Assembly: GCF_964340395.1 (NCBI RefSeq)
Contig: NC_135564.1
Coordinates: 10,751,391-10,815,390 of the forward strand
Origin: Glandiceps talaboti
Lineage: Eukaryota > Hemichordata > Enteropneusta > Spengelidae
Length of the DNA stretch: 64,000 nucleotides
Direction: 5' to 3'
The position numbers and the translations under genes are program-made. Below are positions 46,791-58,770 of the stretch, piece after piece. How positions within the stretch are numbered: the first letter of the stretch is position 1; each line of letters begins with the position of its first letter. The notes below the pieces were generated by a model. It had not been told where the DNA came from, did no database searches, and worked only from the letters and a program-made list of their open reading frames with translations.

Positions 46791-47252
46791 TAATTGAAAG
46801 AAAGTTGCTGCAGGCCTACATATCATGATACAATTTGAACTAACAATGTTTGTCTTTAAATGGTATCGTAATTGTCTAATTACATTAAAGTATATTCACA
46901 AATTTGAAATAATGGTTGTTTCTAGCTCTACTCATACACCACCAATCATTCACATAGCTGTTCATTAAATATAGTTTTTATTCAGGTTTCAATAAGGTTC
47001 CATTAAACTGTTATTGCCAGTGTGTAATTTACATAGTGGAAATAGGTCACTAACATATACATGTAGTGATCTCTGTGTATGACCCCTGATTTTCATTTAG
47101 GTATCTCTGTTTCTACAAAAGGTCATCTCCATCTTCAACTTGAATTCTGACATTTAAAATTCTTGGTTCAATGGCAGTGGTATAAAATACCACAACTCTT
47201 TCAAGAAGAATTTTTACCACTACACATATGATATAATACTTATTGGGAATAC

Positions 47253-47295
47253 ACATACACATACAATGTACACATACACATACACATACACACAC

Positions 47296-47326
<31 letters not shown>

Positions 47327-47330
47327 TACA
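47253..47330. repeat. (ACATAC)n hexanucleotide repeat
   Basis: About 12 units with one CA-rich interruption, followed by ACATGTACATGTAC. Confidence 0.93.
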
Positions 47331-47498
47331 AATGTATGTGTACATACATGTACATGTACACAAACATACAGACAACTAAAAGACTGTTCGCTCCTTGCCA
47401 TTACAACCACAACTAGGGTATATAAATGTACTGTTACCATACCATACATGTACATTTATACTTATTATCTTCGGATAACAGAACCTCACAAGGTGACC

Positions 47499-47500
<2 letters not shown>

Positions 47501-47586
<86 letters not shown>
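47501..47586. repeat. (GT)n microsatellite, 43 units
   Basis: Uninterrupted; followed by ATATAGATATAGATATAG. Confidence 0.98.
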
Positions 47587-47588
<2 letters not shown>

Positions 47589-48079
47589 ATATATATAGAT
47601 ATAGATATAGATATATCCCTGGTTGTTGAATTAGCATAATGGTGCAATGAAATCCAAACTAATGTTATTATTTGAGGCAATGCCACAAATAATGATATTA
47701 TTATAGTTTTTTAAATGTATGTGTAATTTTCATCTTCTATGTACAAATGTATTGTCTACAGAATATGTTCAATTCTGTATATGTGGAGGAAGTGTGTAAT
47801 TTGTTGCAAGACTACCTACAAATTACAATGTACACTGCAGCTATACTGGAAAAGTGGGACATTGTGGCATCACTTAGGCCATTCCATTCCTTTGTAGGGT
47901 AAAGTTTTTTTGATATAATTATATGTCAACCCAGCTGTATAATTGGGGACCTGGTAAAATAGAGGTTGTGTGAACGCTTAAATCATTTGTGTTTGTAAAG
48001 GCTGCAATGGATTGTATGCTCCCCAGGGAGTTGAGGAAGTATAAAGACCACTGTGCCACTATAGATCCATGCCAGGGGT

Positions 48080-48170
48080 AATAATAAGCGTAAAGCGCTT
48101 TGAGCACCCAGACTGGGGAAAGCTGCTGTATAAAAATCAACATTATTATTATCATTATTAACATTATTAT
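48080..48170. mobile_element. Dispersed repeat, family D, inverse copy
   Basis: AAAGCGCTTTGAGCACCCAG, then TAAAAATCAACATTATTATT. Upstream (48005-48060) ATTGTATGCTCCCCAGGGAG to AGTATAAAGACC is also found at about 46455-46490 (ACATACTCCCCAGGAAGTTG), suggesting a longer SINE-like unit. Confidence 0.5.
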
Positions 48171-48354
48171 ATGTTCTTTCAAATCTATTTGGATTTCAAT
48201 AAAATTGATTTTTTTTGCATGTTTACTTTATAAGCAATTTTGATCAAATTCTTCATCGTGGAAACTAAATTGCTAAATTAGTTAAACTAATTACAATTTG
48301 AGAAATTACACTATCCTAGGCTATACCCGTACAAGTACATTGTATAGAAGTAAC

Positions 48355-48847
48355 ACTTTAACTTTAAGGGCCATAGATTCAATCCTAGGTTCTCACATTA
48401 GGGTTATCATGTCAGTGGAATCATAAGGATCATTGTTTTATACTGGACTAACATTTTCTACAACTACATGTATACCAGACTGTCATTCATATCTTAATCC
48501 TAATCTGAACTGAACTGGACCTTTAATTTAAAGACCAGAGTTTCAGTCTCATGTTCTCGTTTCAGTGGTACCATTAATATTGCGTACAAAATGTACATGT
48601 ACACATGTAGGTTTGTACTGGACTAACACTTTCTATGAGACAACTATTATTCATAGCTGAATTTTAATCTAACTCTGAACTAGATCTTTTTTTTTTTTAA
48701 AAAGGCCAAAGTTTCAATTCCAGGTTCTTGTATTAGTGTTATCATATCAATGGTGGTGTCATTGTTTTGTTCCACACCATCTTTTCTATAAGTGTGCCAG
48801 ACAACTGTTTTTCATTTCTAAATTTTAATCCTAATCCAGGCCAGACA
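48355..48847. repeat. Three tandem units of about 165 bp
   Basis: Each unit has TTTCAATCCTAGGTTCTCAC-like, GTGTTATCATATCAGTGG-like, TACTGGACTAACA and TTAATCCTAATCTGAACT-like words in the same order. A single relative is at about 24685-24780. Abuts the ACAT array. Confidence 0.65.
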
Positions 48848-48867
48848 TTTGACAGATTATTAGATAC

Positions 48868-49354
48868 ACAATGTACATGTACATGTACATACATACATAC
48901 ATACATACATACATACATACATACATACATACATGTACATACATACATACATACATACATACATACATACATACATACATACATACATACATACATACAT
49001 ACATACATACATACATACGTACGTACGTACGTACGTACATACATCCATCCATCCATCCATCCATCCATCCATACATACATACATACATGTACTACATACA
49101 TACGTATACATACATACATACATACATACATACATACATACATACATACATACATACATACATACATACATACATACATACATACATACATACATACATA
49201 CATACATACATACATACATACATACATACATACATACATACATACATACATACATACATACATACATACATACATACATACATACATACATACATACATA
49301 CATACATACATACATACATACATACATACATACATACATACATACATACATACA
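48868..49354. repeat. ACAT tetranucleotide array with variant blocks
   Basis: About 485 bp. ACGT block (about 49018-49038), CCAT block (about 49043-49070), a short break at 49088-49110, then a long pure ACAT run. Long open frames here are artefacts. Confidence 0.97.
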
Positions 49355-50855
49355 TAAAATACATTGTACATGCATACAAACATGTGCATAAATGTATTCA
49401 CCCAGACATTCACACTCACCCACATTTATGTACATATCAAAATAAAACCTCCCTTGCACCATACCACCAATGTACACACCACTATTGTTCAAATATTTGG
49501 GCAGCTGTTCCAATTACAATTTAGAGCAGATGATACTGTCTAGTACATGCATTTAATTACTAAAGGTATTCTTGTATCAGTTATTACAAGAAACTTGATC
49601 AGTTTACTATCACTATTCGCAAAATTGCTATGAAGTGTACAATAACGCAAGTTGTCATATCCAAAAGGAAAAAAGAGAAGTACTTCTACATCATGTAATG
49701 TCTTCTTTTCTTTCTCTTTTTTGGGGTGGGGTGGGTCTTTCGTAAGATTATGACTATGAAAATTGAATATCATAATTATTTTTTTGAATGTAAATATATT
49801 GGTATTAGCTACAGATTGTCTTTAAAACATCACAGATATGCAAAAAATGACATTGAAAGGTTCATTTCTGACACAGTAGCAGACAGACATGCTACACCTT
49901 CAAAGTATGAATAATATGGTGGCGTAAAATGATATACAGAATTCTATAAATAGCACATGAGTCATGGTAAAACATACACTATTAAGAGTATGTACAATAT
50001 CAAATATGAGAATGAGATATAGAGAGCTTGGAATATCTAACGGTACCCAAACATATTTTGCCAAATGCATCTTATGTAAAGTTTTATCACAAAGTAATTA
50101 GTATGATAGAAAATCTATACCTACAAGGCTCCATAGAATACACAGACCCCATTTCCTTTGTTTTATTGTATGTGATAACATGAATGTGTCAAATATAATG
50201 ATATAAATAGAAACGCTGTGTCTAATAACACAATGGTAATTATCTGACCTTGCCATGGTAGACATCTGAAGTATGTAAGTAAGTACATGGAACTTTTGGT
50301 TCAGGAGCTTCAGTACAAATAGTTGATATTTACAATAAATGTGGGTGTCATGCTGTAAACAGTGGTATAAGCATCAAAATAATGCACGTGTATATAGCCT
50401 CTTTTCTGTAATATCTTTGCACAAGATTTAAAAACAAATGGTTACACTTACATACCATAAAATGGTTGAAATATGATTTGGTTTTGGTAATGACCTTCAA
50501 GGTTAAGGTCAAAGGTATAGGTCTTAACATCCTCCTGGTAACATACATATAGGGTTAACACTTCAATTTAGTGAATGTTTATTACATGTATTCTATCGAT
50601 TTCTATAATAAATAATAATTATAAAGATCTATAGGTGCCTAATCTCTGCAAGCAGATCTTGAGGTGCAAAAGTGAACGGAAAGAAAATTACTGTATGGTA
50701 AGGGGAAAAATGGATTTACAGACACTGGATACAAGGCAACTGGAGAAGGCTGAGACTACTGTTTAAAGTTTAACGTTTATGACAAATATCCCTTCAACTT
50801 ATTGATCGAGGTCAAGGTCAAATATAACGATACCAGTTGAAGGATGGTTCCTGAA
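49355..50855. other. Non-coding intergenic sequence
   Basis: Nothing recognised beyond AT-rich sequence. Confidence 0.4.
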
Positions 50856-50986
50856 CAGTGCGCCCTTTAATATAAGACAAATTTATGAGTCCCTACATAA
50901 CAAGGGATTGGGGGAACACCAAATTTTGGTGGGTCAAAATGTGATGTGTATTAGTGACATCTCAAACTGGCTTAAAGGACACACTC
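50856..50986 (+). mobile_element. hAT-type MITE (family A), internally shortened copy
   Basis: CAGTGCGCCCTTTAATATAA start, ACACCAAATTTTGGTG centre, CTTAAAGGACACACT end. The central region is partly deleted relative to 52119-52290. No duplication of the flanks seen. Confidence 0.65.
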
Positions 50987-51584
50987 TACAATGTATGCCC
51001 TTTGTATCAGGTTTGGATGAAATCAGCCATTGCACAGCAGACATTTCGCTGTGCATGGATGGATGGATGGAACCTATACTTACATATGTAGCTCTGTCCC
51101 TCAGGCAGTGCCTATGGGGGTCTAAAATATTACAGATTGTGTATCATCTTGAAGTTGAATCAAGGATAATTATATTGTATATACATGTAACCTCCATACT
51201 ACACCTTTCATTTAACATGGCCATTTCTAAATGTTTATGTACACATCCCCATACATGTACATCATAGCCATAAACTGTCATGAGCCTGCAGTTTATCAAT
51301 GTTTTTGCTAAGGTTGGGGAACCCTATTACAGCAAGGGGGAATGGGGTAAAAGAGTGACATACATGTAACTTCAACTTGCAATCTACCACAACTTTGTTT
51401 GGGAACCCTGGACAAAATACTGGGATTTTATCTGCTTACCGCCCTCATAAAAAACACAGTTTATTTTCCTTATAATTCTATGATTTTTTGATGAAATTGT
51501 ACACTTCTAGAGTTGATTACTCATCATATGGACTCAGCCGTCTTGTCACCTCGGCTTTATGAACAATTCTATGGATGTGGCAAA

Positions 51585-51900
51585 TGTTGGATACATCAAC
51601 TTTTTTTCGTTCAGCAGTTTTTCAATGAGAATGACATTGATGTCCTTCTGTGGCCAGCAAATTCCCCAGATTTGTCACTGATACAGTGCACATGAGATGA
51701 AATGCAACGTTGTATCTAATGTTTTCAACACACACGTCTGACATTTTAGAATTGACCAGGAATCTCTAACTTTGTAGAATGACATATCACAAGGGTTCCA
51801 AGCCCATTTGATTTCATCAATGAGGCGCCGATGACACTACAGTGATCAATACAAAATGTGGACATACCCATTGTTAATCTTGTGACTTTCAAATTTGCAG
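51585..51900 (+). pseudogene. Decayed Tc1/mariner transposase C-terminal fragment
   Basis: 51585-51716 reads QQFFNENDIDVLLWPANSPDL followed by SLIQCT, stop, DEMQRC. This is the Tc1 block where intact elements have WPANSPDLNPIE..WDE. TGG has become TGA, and the catalytic acidic residue of the PIE motif is a Gln here. After a gap, 51777-51880 carries HLISSMRRR then a stop and a worn HTRY-like end, in a different frame. It has at least two stops and one frameshift; a dead relic. Confidence 0.8.
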
Positions 51901-52118
51901 CATAAACTTTGACCCCGTGGATGAGACGCAAACATTAGCATTACATGTAATGCGCTACTGTCAACCGAGTACTTGGCAGTAACACTGGACTTCCTAAAAA
52001 TCTTAATGTATACTATATACATGTAGACAGTTTTGAGCTCATGGGTAAAAAATTATTATAATGCACTTTCTTTTTGTGGCCAGTATATGTAAGACAGACA
52101 TTTAAATGGAGTCTCTAT

Positions 52119-52290
52119 CAGTGTGCCCTCTAATGATAGCCAAATTTTGTTGTCATGAGTCAAAATGAGAAAAACTTGGCATTTCATGTGAGTCACCACA
52201 TAGTAAGAGATAAGGGAACACCAAATTTTGGTGCTTCACTAGAAATTGTGTATGTCAGTGGCATGTCAAATTGGCTTAGAGGGCACACTG
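52119..52290 (+). mobile_element. hAT-type MITE (family A), intact copy with perfect ends
   Basis: 172 bp. Perfect 15-bp inverted ends CAGTGTGCCCTCTAA, flanked by identical 8-bp sequences GTCTCTAT (52111-52118 and 52291-52298). An 8-bp target duplication is the mark of the hAT superfamily. No coding frame; non-autonomous. Confidence 0.93.
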
Positions 52291-53047
52291 GTCTCTATGT
52301 ACATGTATTACAGTTTTTGAGTTATGCAGTAAAATATTTATTTTGACCACAAATATGGCCACCATTCCTTCAAATTTGCATATGGTATGAAGAAAAGTGA
52401 CATGCATGCATGTATGTATGTCCCATTTAAAGGCACATTTGTAACAAGTTTGAATAGAATCAGATATTGCATGCCTGAGAAATGACATATTACAGATGCA
52501 TAGATAGATGGACAGAGCCTACTGTAATAGTCCAAACTACAATTTACAAAAGACAACAAAAACAAAGTTGATTCATGAATTGGGTATAGGAGTATCACAG
52601 TTACAAACTGGAAAACATGAGATAATTCTGTTACTACACATGAAATATCTTTGAAAGAAATATTTTATAAGGACCGACTTTTTTCTTGAAGGGCAAACTA
52701 AGTATTGTACTTGGGGCAAGCAAAACATTACTCAGGCTAGAGTACACATTACAAGTAATTTGTTTTTGTGCATGCCAAATAGCTGATGCACTGCAATGAA
52801 CATTGTGATTGTATAGAAGCATTGTCATAGCAGTAAAGCAATCAGGACGTACAGTATGTTTTGTACATGTATATAGAGCCAAGAGTTAAAGAGAACCATC
52901 ACTTTTCTCCCACTGTAATAACAAAATGTCTCGTATTACAATAATGATATTTACATAGAAAGGCCAGCTATACAGAAAAGAAAATGTAACAGGCAATGAC
53001 CATAGTGTTTGTAACAATTTGGACCGTTTCCTTTGAAATGTAACTCT

Positions 53048-53066
53048 CCCCCCCCCCCCCCCCCCC
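53048..53066. repeat. C19 homopolymer
   Basis: Nineteen C in a row; likely unstable and error-prone in assembly. Confidence 0.95.
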
Positions 53067-53224
53067 ACCATCATATCCGAACAGGACATTAATAGCGCCA
53101 ATGGCATTATAGCACAACTGTACACTTTTTAAAAATGTTTATCCACATGCTGATCAATGCTAGGTATAGGTGTTCATTTGCTGAATAACTATCTAGTTGC
53201 CTATCATATCCAACCTTGTTGTTA

Positions 53225-53705
53225 CCTTTGCAATGCACGCAATTATTTGGCTGTTGCTAGGGTTGCTAGACATATTTGCATACATTTTTGAATGTTCATT
53301 CACTTGTCTATGAACCCTGATGTTATCTTTGCAATATATGTGATCATTTGGCTGTTGCTATGGGCATGGTCTTGTTGCTAGGCACATTTACATACATTTT
53401 TTGAATATTTATTCATTTGTCTATTAATTCCTGTTATTATATCTTTGCAATATACGAGATCATTTGGCTGTTGCTATAGGCGTGGTCTTGTTGCTAGGCA
53501 CATTTGCATACATTTTTGAATGTTTCTGTTATCTTTGTGAAATACACCATCATTTGGCTGTTACTATGGGCATGGTCATAGTTGCAAGGGATATTTGCAT
53601 ATATTTTTTGAATGTTTACTCACTTGCCTACCAGATGTTGTTATTTGACCAAAATATACTGCAATTTAGTTGTTGCTAAGGGCATGGTCATGGTTGCTAG
53701 GGCCA
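53225..53705. repeat. Tandem repeat, unit about 90-120 bp, TTTGGCTGTTGCTATGGGC core
   Basis: Five units of CATTTGGCTGTTGCTA, GGGCATGGTCTTGTTGCTAG, TTTGCATACATTTTTGAATG. The core is shared with the intron 11 repeat at 16340-16560, so it is a dispersed family that can expand in tandem. Confidence 0.8.
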
Positions 53706-54347
53706 ATTGTGTCAAAATGTTTTGAAGAAAGTCTGCAGAATAGCATTTCTAGAAACATCTCACCAAGTTTCAGTCTCATCAAATCTGTGTCACGAGTGAC
53801 CACAAAAAAGAAGTGTGCTGATTCGTTGAAGAAACCTCTCAAAAGTGCGAGATTTGAACAAGAATTTCTAGTACGTGGGGTTAGATGTGGGACGGCGGCA
53901 ATCACTCGAAACAAAACAAACAATGGAAATAGAGGTACATATTATAAATAAAGACATCTAGCCACTTTCACCACATCAGATTTTAATCAGATTGCAGTGA
54001 TCAAACTCAGATAATTCCTTTTGTATTTTCCCATTTGCTTTTATACCTCTATGGACCATTACATACATGTAAAATATGAATTTTAATTGATATATCTTTT
54101 AGGTCTGAAAAAAATTTTCCTCTCAAATTTTCTAATAATAAATGATCATATGTACATTAACTTGTAAACCAGATATATATGTTCATTGTTGTATTCACAT
54201 AATAATTGCTGAAATCTGACAGAATCACCCCTTTTTAAGTCTATAATTTAAATAATATAATTAAAAATACATATAACTATCAACATAGAAATTCTTATCA
54301 ACAAACAATCTGATTACTTTCATGATTCAATTCTAACATTAGTGTTA

Positions 54348-54557
54348 AGGCCCAGTGACACAAGGCAACTCGATGAGGAAAGCACTAAGCAATTTGTCGC
54401 ATGTGATAAAATTGCTTCATGTACGCACATTATTGCCGGACCGTGATGTTACTAGTTATGTTGCAAGGAATCTGACATGTTGGACTTTCTGCAATTTGTC
54501 ACAAGTTGCTTCCTACACTATGTGATGAATTGCCCCGTGTATCTGTCTCGTCGCACT
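54348..54557. mobile_element. Probable foldback MITE of about 210 bp
   Basis: Left end AGTGACACAAGGCAACTCGA, right end GATGAATTGCCCCGTGTAT inverted to match with several changes. Inside, GCAATTTGTCGCATG and GCAATTTGTCACAAG repeat. Ends not exact. Confidence 0.5.
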
Positions 54558-56459
54558 GCAAGCAGTAACAGTTACTGAGTAACCTTTGTTATATGTGCAT
54601 AAAAAGAGACTTTTCTTGTTTAGTAGATAACAGTCAGTGGTCCTCAAGCTCAGACTCTCCACTATAACTACATTTATCTTACATATCCTTTGGGTTAAAT
54701 TTTTACTGTTCTCACTTTCATATGCTTTTTTTTCAGTTTCATAAACATACCTTATAAATATCTTTTGTGTAAAACTATATATACATGTACATGTAAATAG
54801 TATAAATGTGGTATTCAATTATTGAATTTATTCCTAAGCTCCAAACATTATTGAGTAATTGAGCAATAATAAGATGGCAAGTATGCACCAAGTATGCAAA
54901 TGAAATGTTACCTGAGGGGTCCAAAAAATAGTCTGTCTGACTAAAAAAAAAGAAGCAATTTTTCGTTTATTTCCCTACAGATTCCTACATATACATGTAC
55001 ATGTACATATGGATACTAACTTAGTCTGTATTCAGACGCAGATTATATTTGTAGTATTCCTAAAAAAACTTCTGAAATATGTTTTATTTAAATATTAATT
55101 GTGTGCAAATACATAACCTATAATACAATCTAACAGTCAGCATGCACAATGTGTATACTACTCACTCACTGAGGATTCGAACACAAAAAATATAAACTAC
55201 ATGTAGTGTTATGCAAATAAACGAGGACGCTCATCAACAATTCATAAAAATGAAAGTCCGGTGGGTTAGAACGGTTGTCTTGACAGTCTAATGGATACGC
55301 TATGAGGAGTCTTTGGAGGTGTGGCTACAATAATACTTGAAATTAAGGACAGGAAATGATAACGGTAAAATGATGCTTCAAAATCTGAACTGTGTCCAAC
55401 ATGCAACACAAGACCAGGCTACTCAAGTGATCCACATTTTGGTAAATTTGACACAATCAAGTCATAAATGCATACTTTTGTATCACCAATAATTTACTAT
55501 TTAATTTAGTGTCTTTTACTTGATTTTGACCTTTGACCTTGAAAATTAATATTCAAGGAAAATTACATCATACATGTACAATCAGAAACAAAGCTTTTAG
55601 GATTCTTCCTAAAGTCAGGTACCTCAGTAACAGAGGTGAATGATGAAGATAGGTCTGGTAAAACTTGCTCTGGTTGCTTTATCTACTAATGGTACTATAA
55701 TATGGTGGGGTGGGGTGGGGTGGAAGACAAGTAACACATCTCAGGTACATTGTATCATATGAAAATCCTTATTCACACATTCGATACATTTTTTTGAAGT
55801 GAATCCAATATTGTTGCTGAAGTCTCCTTTGTATTGCATGGGGTGTACTATAATGGGCAGGTATATCCACAGCCCAATCACGCAAACAATACCAATCAGA
55901 TGTTAAATCATAAATATTTATGAACTTATAAAGTGTAAAAGCAGGGCAATAAAAGACCCGTTGTCATTCCTTGCACAGTAAGGGCTGACAGCGCAGTGAG
56001 CTACATGTAAAGAGCAATATCTACACATGACATACATGTTGTACTCTGTAAATGTGTATGGTCAGTCACTCGATCAAGGACACCAAGCATAAGGGACATT
56101 TTTGAGTTTCCCACCCACCCTTATAGTGACATCAGTGAATACTTTGCTCAGAATATGCCTTCAACAATGCTTGCATCCCAATCTTTTCACAACAGGCAAT
56201 ATTCTTGAGTGACGTGATAACGTTTTAAATATTACTGATTTTGCCTACTACACGTACACGCATTTACAACTCAACCTTACTGTTACATGTATATCTCATT
56301 ATAGAATGGTGCATAAGCCAAAAATATGGAATATATACTCTGATCATTCTACATCACGACAACACATGTCTATGTCATGACAATGCATGTCTACATGTGT
56401 ACGTCACTGGTTCTGCTGTGTTTGAAATATGACTCAAAATGTTCAAAATTGCCATTATT

Positions 56460-56488
56460 CCCCCCCCCCCCCCCCCCCCCCCCCCCCC
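56460..56488. repeat. C29 homopolymer
   Basis: Twenty-nine C in a row; the complementary G run could form a quadruplex. Length is uncertain in any assembly. Confidence 0.95.
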
Positions 56489-56534
56489 GATTTCTCTTTG
56501 ATATTACTGGTGCTGTTATAATTATGTCATTCTC

Positions 56535-56680
56535 CAATACTTTTCTTCATTCAGCCGAAAAATACTCAAGACCTACATGTATGGGTTGTCACTACAAGTC
56601 GAGACGAGTAGTAACAAAGGTCACAAAGGTGACTCGTATTTTCCTCGGCTGAACGAAAAAAAATAATATTGGGGAATAAC
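56535..56680. mobile_element. Foldback element of about 146 bp
   Basis: Left CCAATACTTTTCTTCATTCA then GCCGAAAAATAC; right GTATTTTCCTCGGC then TGAACGAAAAAAAATAATAT ending TTGG. Arms of about 40 bp, inner part partly paired. Confidence 0.65.
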
Positions 56681-57564
56681 ATCTTGTACACACTTGTACA
56701 CGTATTTGAATATCTTTTTAATATAGATGTAGATCCAGATCTTTATTATATTCTAGCTGGTAATGGTACACAAATCCCTCTTCACGTCAAGTCTGTGCAT
56801 GCCCAGTATATAGAAAATCATACATGGCAGGAGATTCACCTTGAAAACCGGTTAACCAGTCCAGTCAGTGGCCAGCATATGGGGAAAACGGTGTATACAT
56901 TTTTGTAAATCAAGTCAAGGCAGTTATTTTCGAGTTCATATGTTGTCAAATATTAGTGGTCCCTGAAGAGGTTTATGAGAATGAAACTTTTAGTTCAGCC
57001 TTCCATGATGAAATCTTGAACATGTAAAAAAATATGCGGGTATGTGGGCAATCGATTATCGGCAATCAATTGCCGATTTTGTATGGTGTAAAATTACCGT
57101 TTCAGCAGGTCAGCATATGGGTATGGGTAGTCTGTGGACACTAGACTACCATTAATTATGAACTCTGTTGTGTTGAACACATTTTTATCTCCACATCACA
57201 AGGAACATCCCAAATATCAGAAAGTTCAACCTCAAGTTTTTTAGCCACTTATCAATCACCATGGCATAATTAATTTGTTATATTGATCTTATCACTTTAG
57301 GTATCTTGAAAAATTATTAGTATCTTACAACATATCCAGTCAACTTCTCCTTCATGTGTAGAAAAATGATATACCTCGAAATCAGCCAAGACATTTTTAT
57401 ATTTAGACCTGCTTTAGATTCAAATATTTTTTAACCTGAATTTGCAGTCACATAATTTTATCTTGCATGACAGAAATTTCCATCTAGACACCCCCTTAGG
57501 AATATTTCTGGTAGTCTTGTAGTTTTACTGTAATTGAGACCAAACACTACACTGTTTACCTAAC

Positions 57565-58125
57565 TTGCATTATTACTGATTACTACAGTCCATTTAGCAG
57601 TGCTAGCAGTATATTCCTTGTAATCTCTCATACCTCTCTTGTGACTAGAATTGCACACCACTGGTAATATGGTTTGAAAATCTCCATGCATAATTGCCCA
57701 ATCAGGTTGCTCGTCAGCTAAAGGGCCCTATAGGGGTGTCGCATATGATTATTCATGTGAAGGGATACAGAGATGAACAGTCCATGCTGCTGAGACGGAC
57801 ACACAGGTGAACATTAATTAACGAAAAAATAATGCAGGTCAGTCTTGACGTACTTACATCACTGAAAATACACTGTAAATATTACCTTTTAGTGGTTCCT
57901 GGTCAATGTGGTGAAAGGAAGAGAGACAACATTGTGTTTGTAGGGAAATGGGACCCAAAATGGAACGCAGATGGCAGAAATTGGAAGAACTACCTTTGAT
58001 TGAACCTTGACCCCTTTACACATACAGAAACTTGTCCAATTCTAGTCACAAGCGGGGTATGAGATATTAGACAGTACATGTGTATATATCCTGGTTACCG
58101 TTAGCACAGTAAACTGGCTAATTAC
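57565..58125. mobile_element. Foldback element of about 560 bp with long arms
   Basis: TCTCATACCTCTCTTGTGAC then TAGAATTG (about 57625-57653) is answered by CAATTCTA then GTCACAAGCGGGGTATGAGA (about 58037-58065). The arms extend outwards (ATTACTGATTACTACAGTCC against its inverse near 58110). About 380 bp of loop without a coding frame. Confidence 0.65.
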
Positions 58126-58770
58126 TGATTTGATTTGGCCCAGAACAATCTCAAAGTTATCTAACTTTATAGTTCTGATCACATTTTGCCTACAACAAGC
58201 CTCCAACTTATCTAATTTACATTTTACTGATCTGCAAGAACAATCCTCTAACTTACCTACTTTGCATATTAATGATACTGTTCTGATTTTACCTGGAACA
58301 AGCCTCCAACTGATCCAATTTGCATTTTACTGATCTGATTTTACCAAGAACAATCTCTCTAATTTTTCTTTCTTTATAGTTCTGATCACATTTCGCCAAG
58401 AACAATCCTCTGATTTACCTAATTTGCATACTGATTTTGCCTTTGACAAGCTTCCAACTTATCTAATTTGCATTTTACTGATCTGATTTTGCCTAGGGGA
58501 AGCCTCTAATTTATCGTATTTGCATATTATTGATCAGATTGTGCCTAGAACAATCATACAAGCCTCCAACTTACTTAATTTGCATATTACTGATCAAATT
58601 ATGCTGAGAACAAACTTCCAATGTACTCAATTTGCATTTTACTGATCTCATTTTACCGAGAACAATCATCAAAGTACCTACCTAACTTGCTCTGATTTTG
58701 CCTAAAACAAGCCTCCAACTTACATTATTTGCATTTTTTTTACCTGATTTGGCCTAGAACAATCCTCTCA
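58100..58770. repeat. Degenerate tandem repeat, unit about 55-65 bp
   Basis: Some ten copies of AAGCCTCCAACTTATCTAAT, TTGCATTTTACTGATCTGAT and TTTGCCTAGAACAA in order, diverged from each other. Confidence 0.75.

Noticed and set aside
53670-53951. 93-codon plus-strand frame ending in Lys-rich sequence
   Set aside because: Begins inside the tandem repeat; no splice context and no recognised domain.
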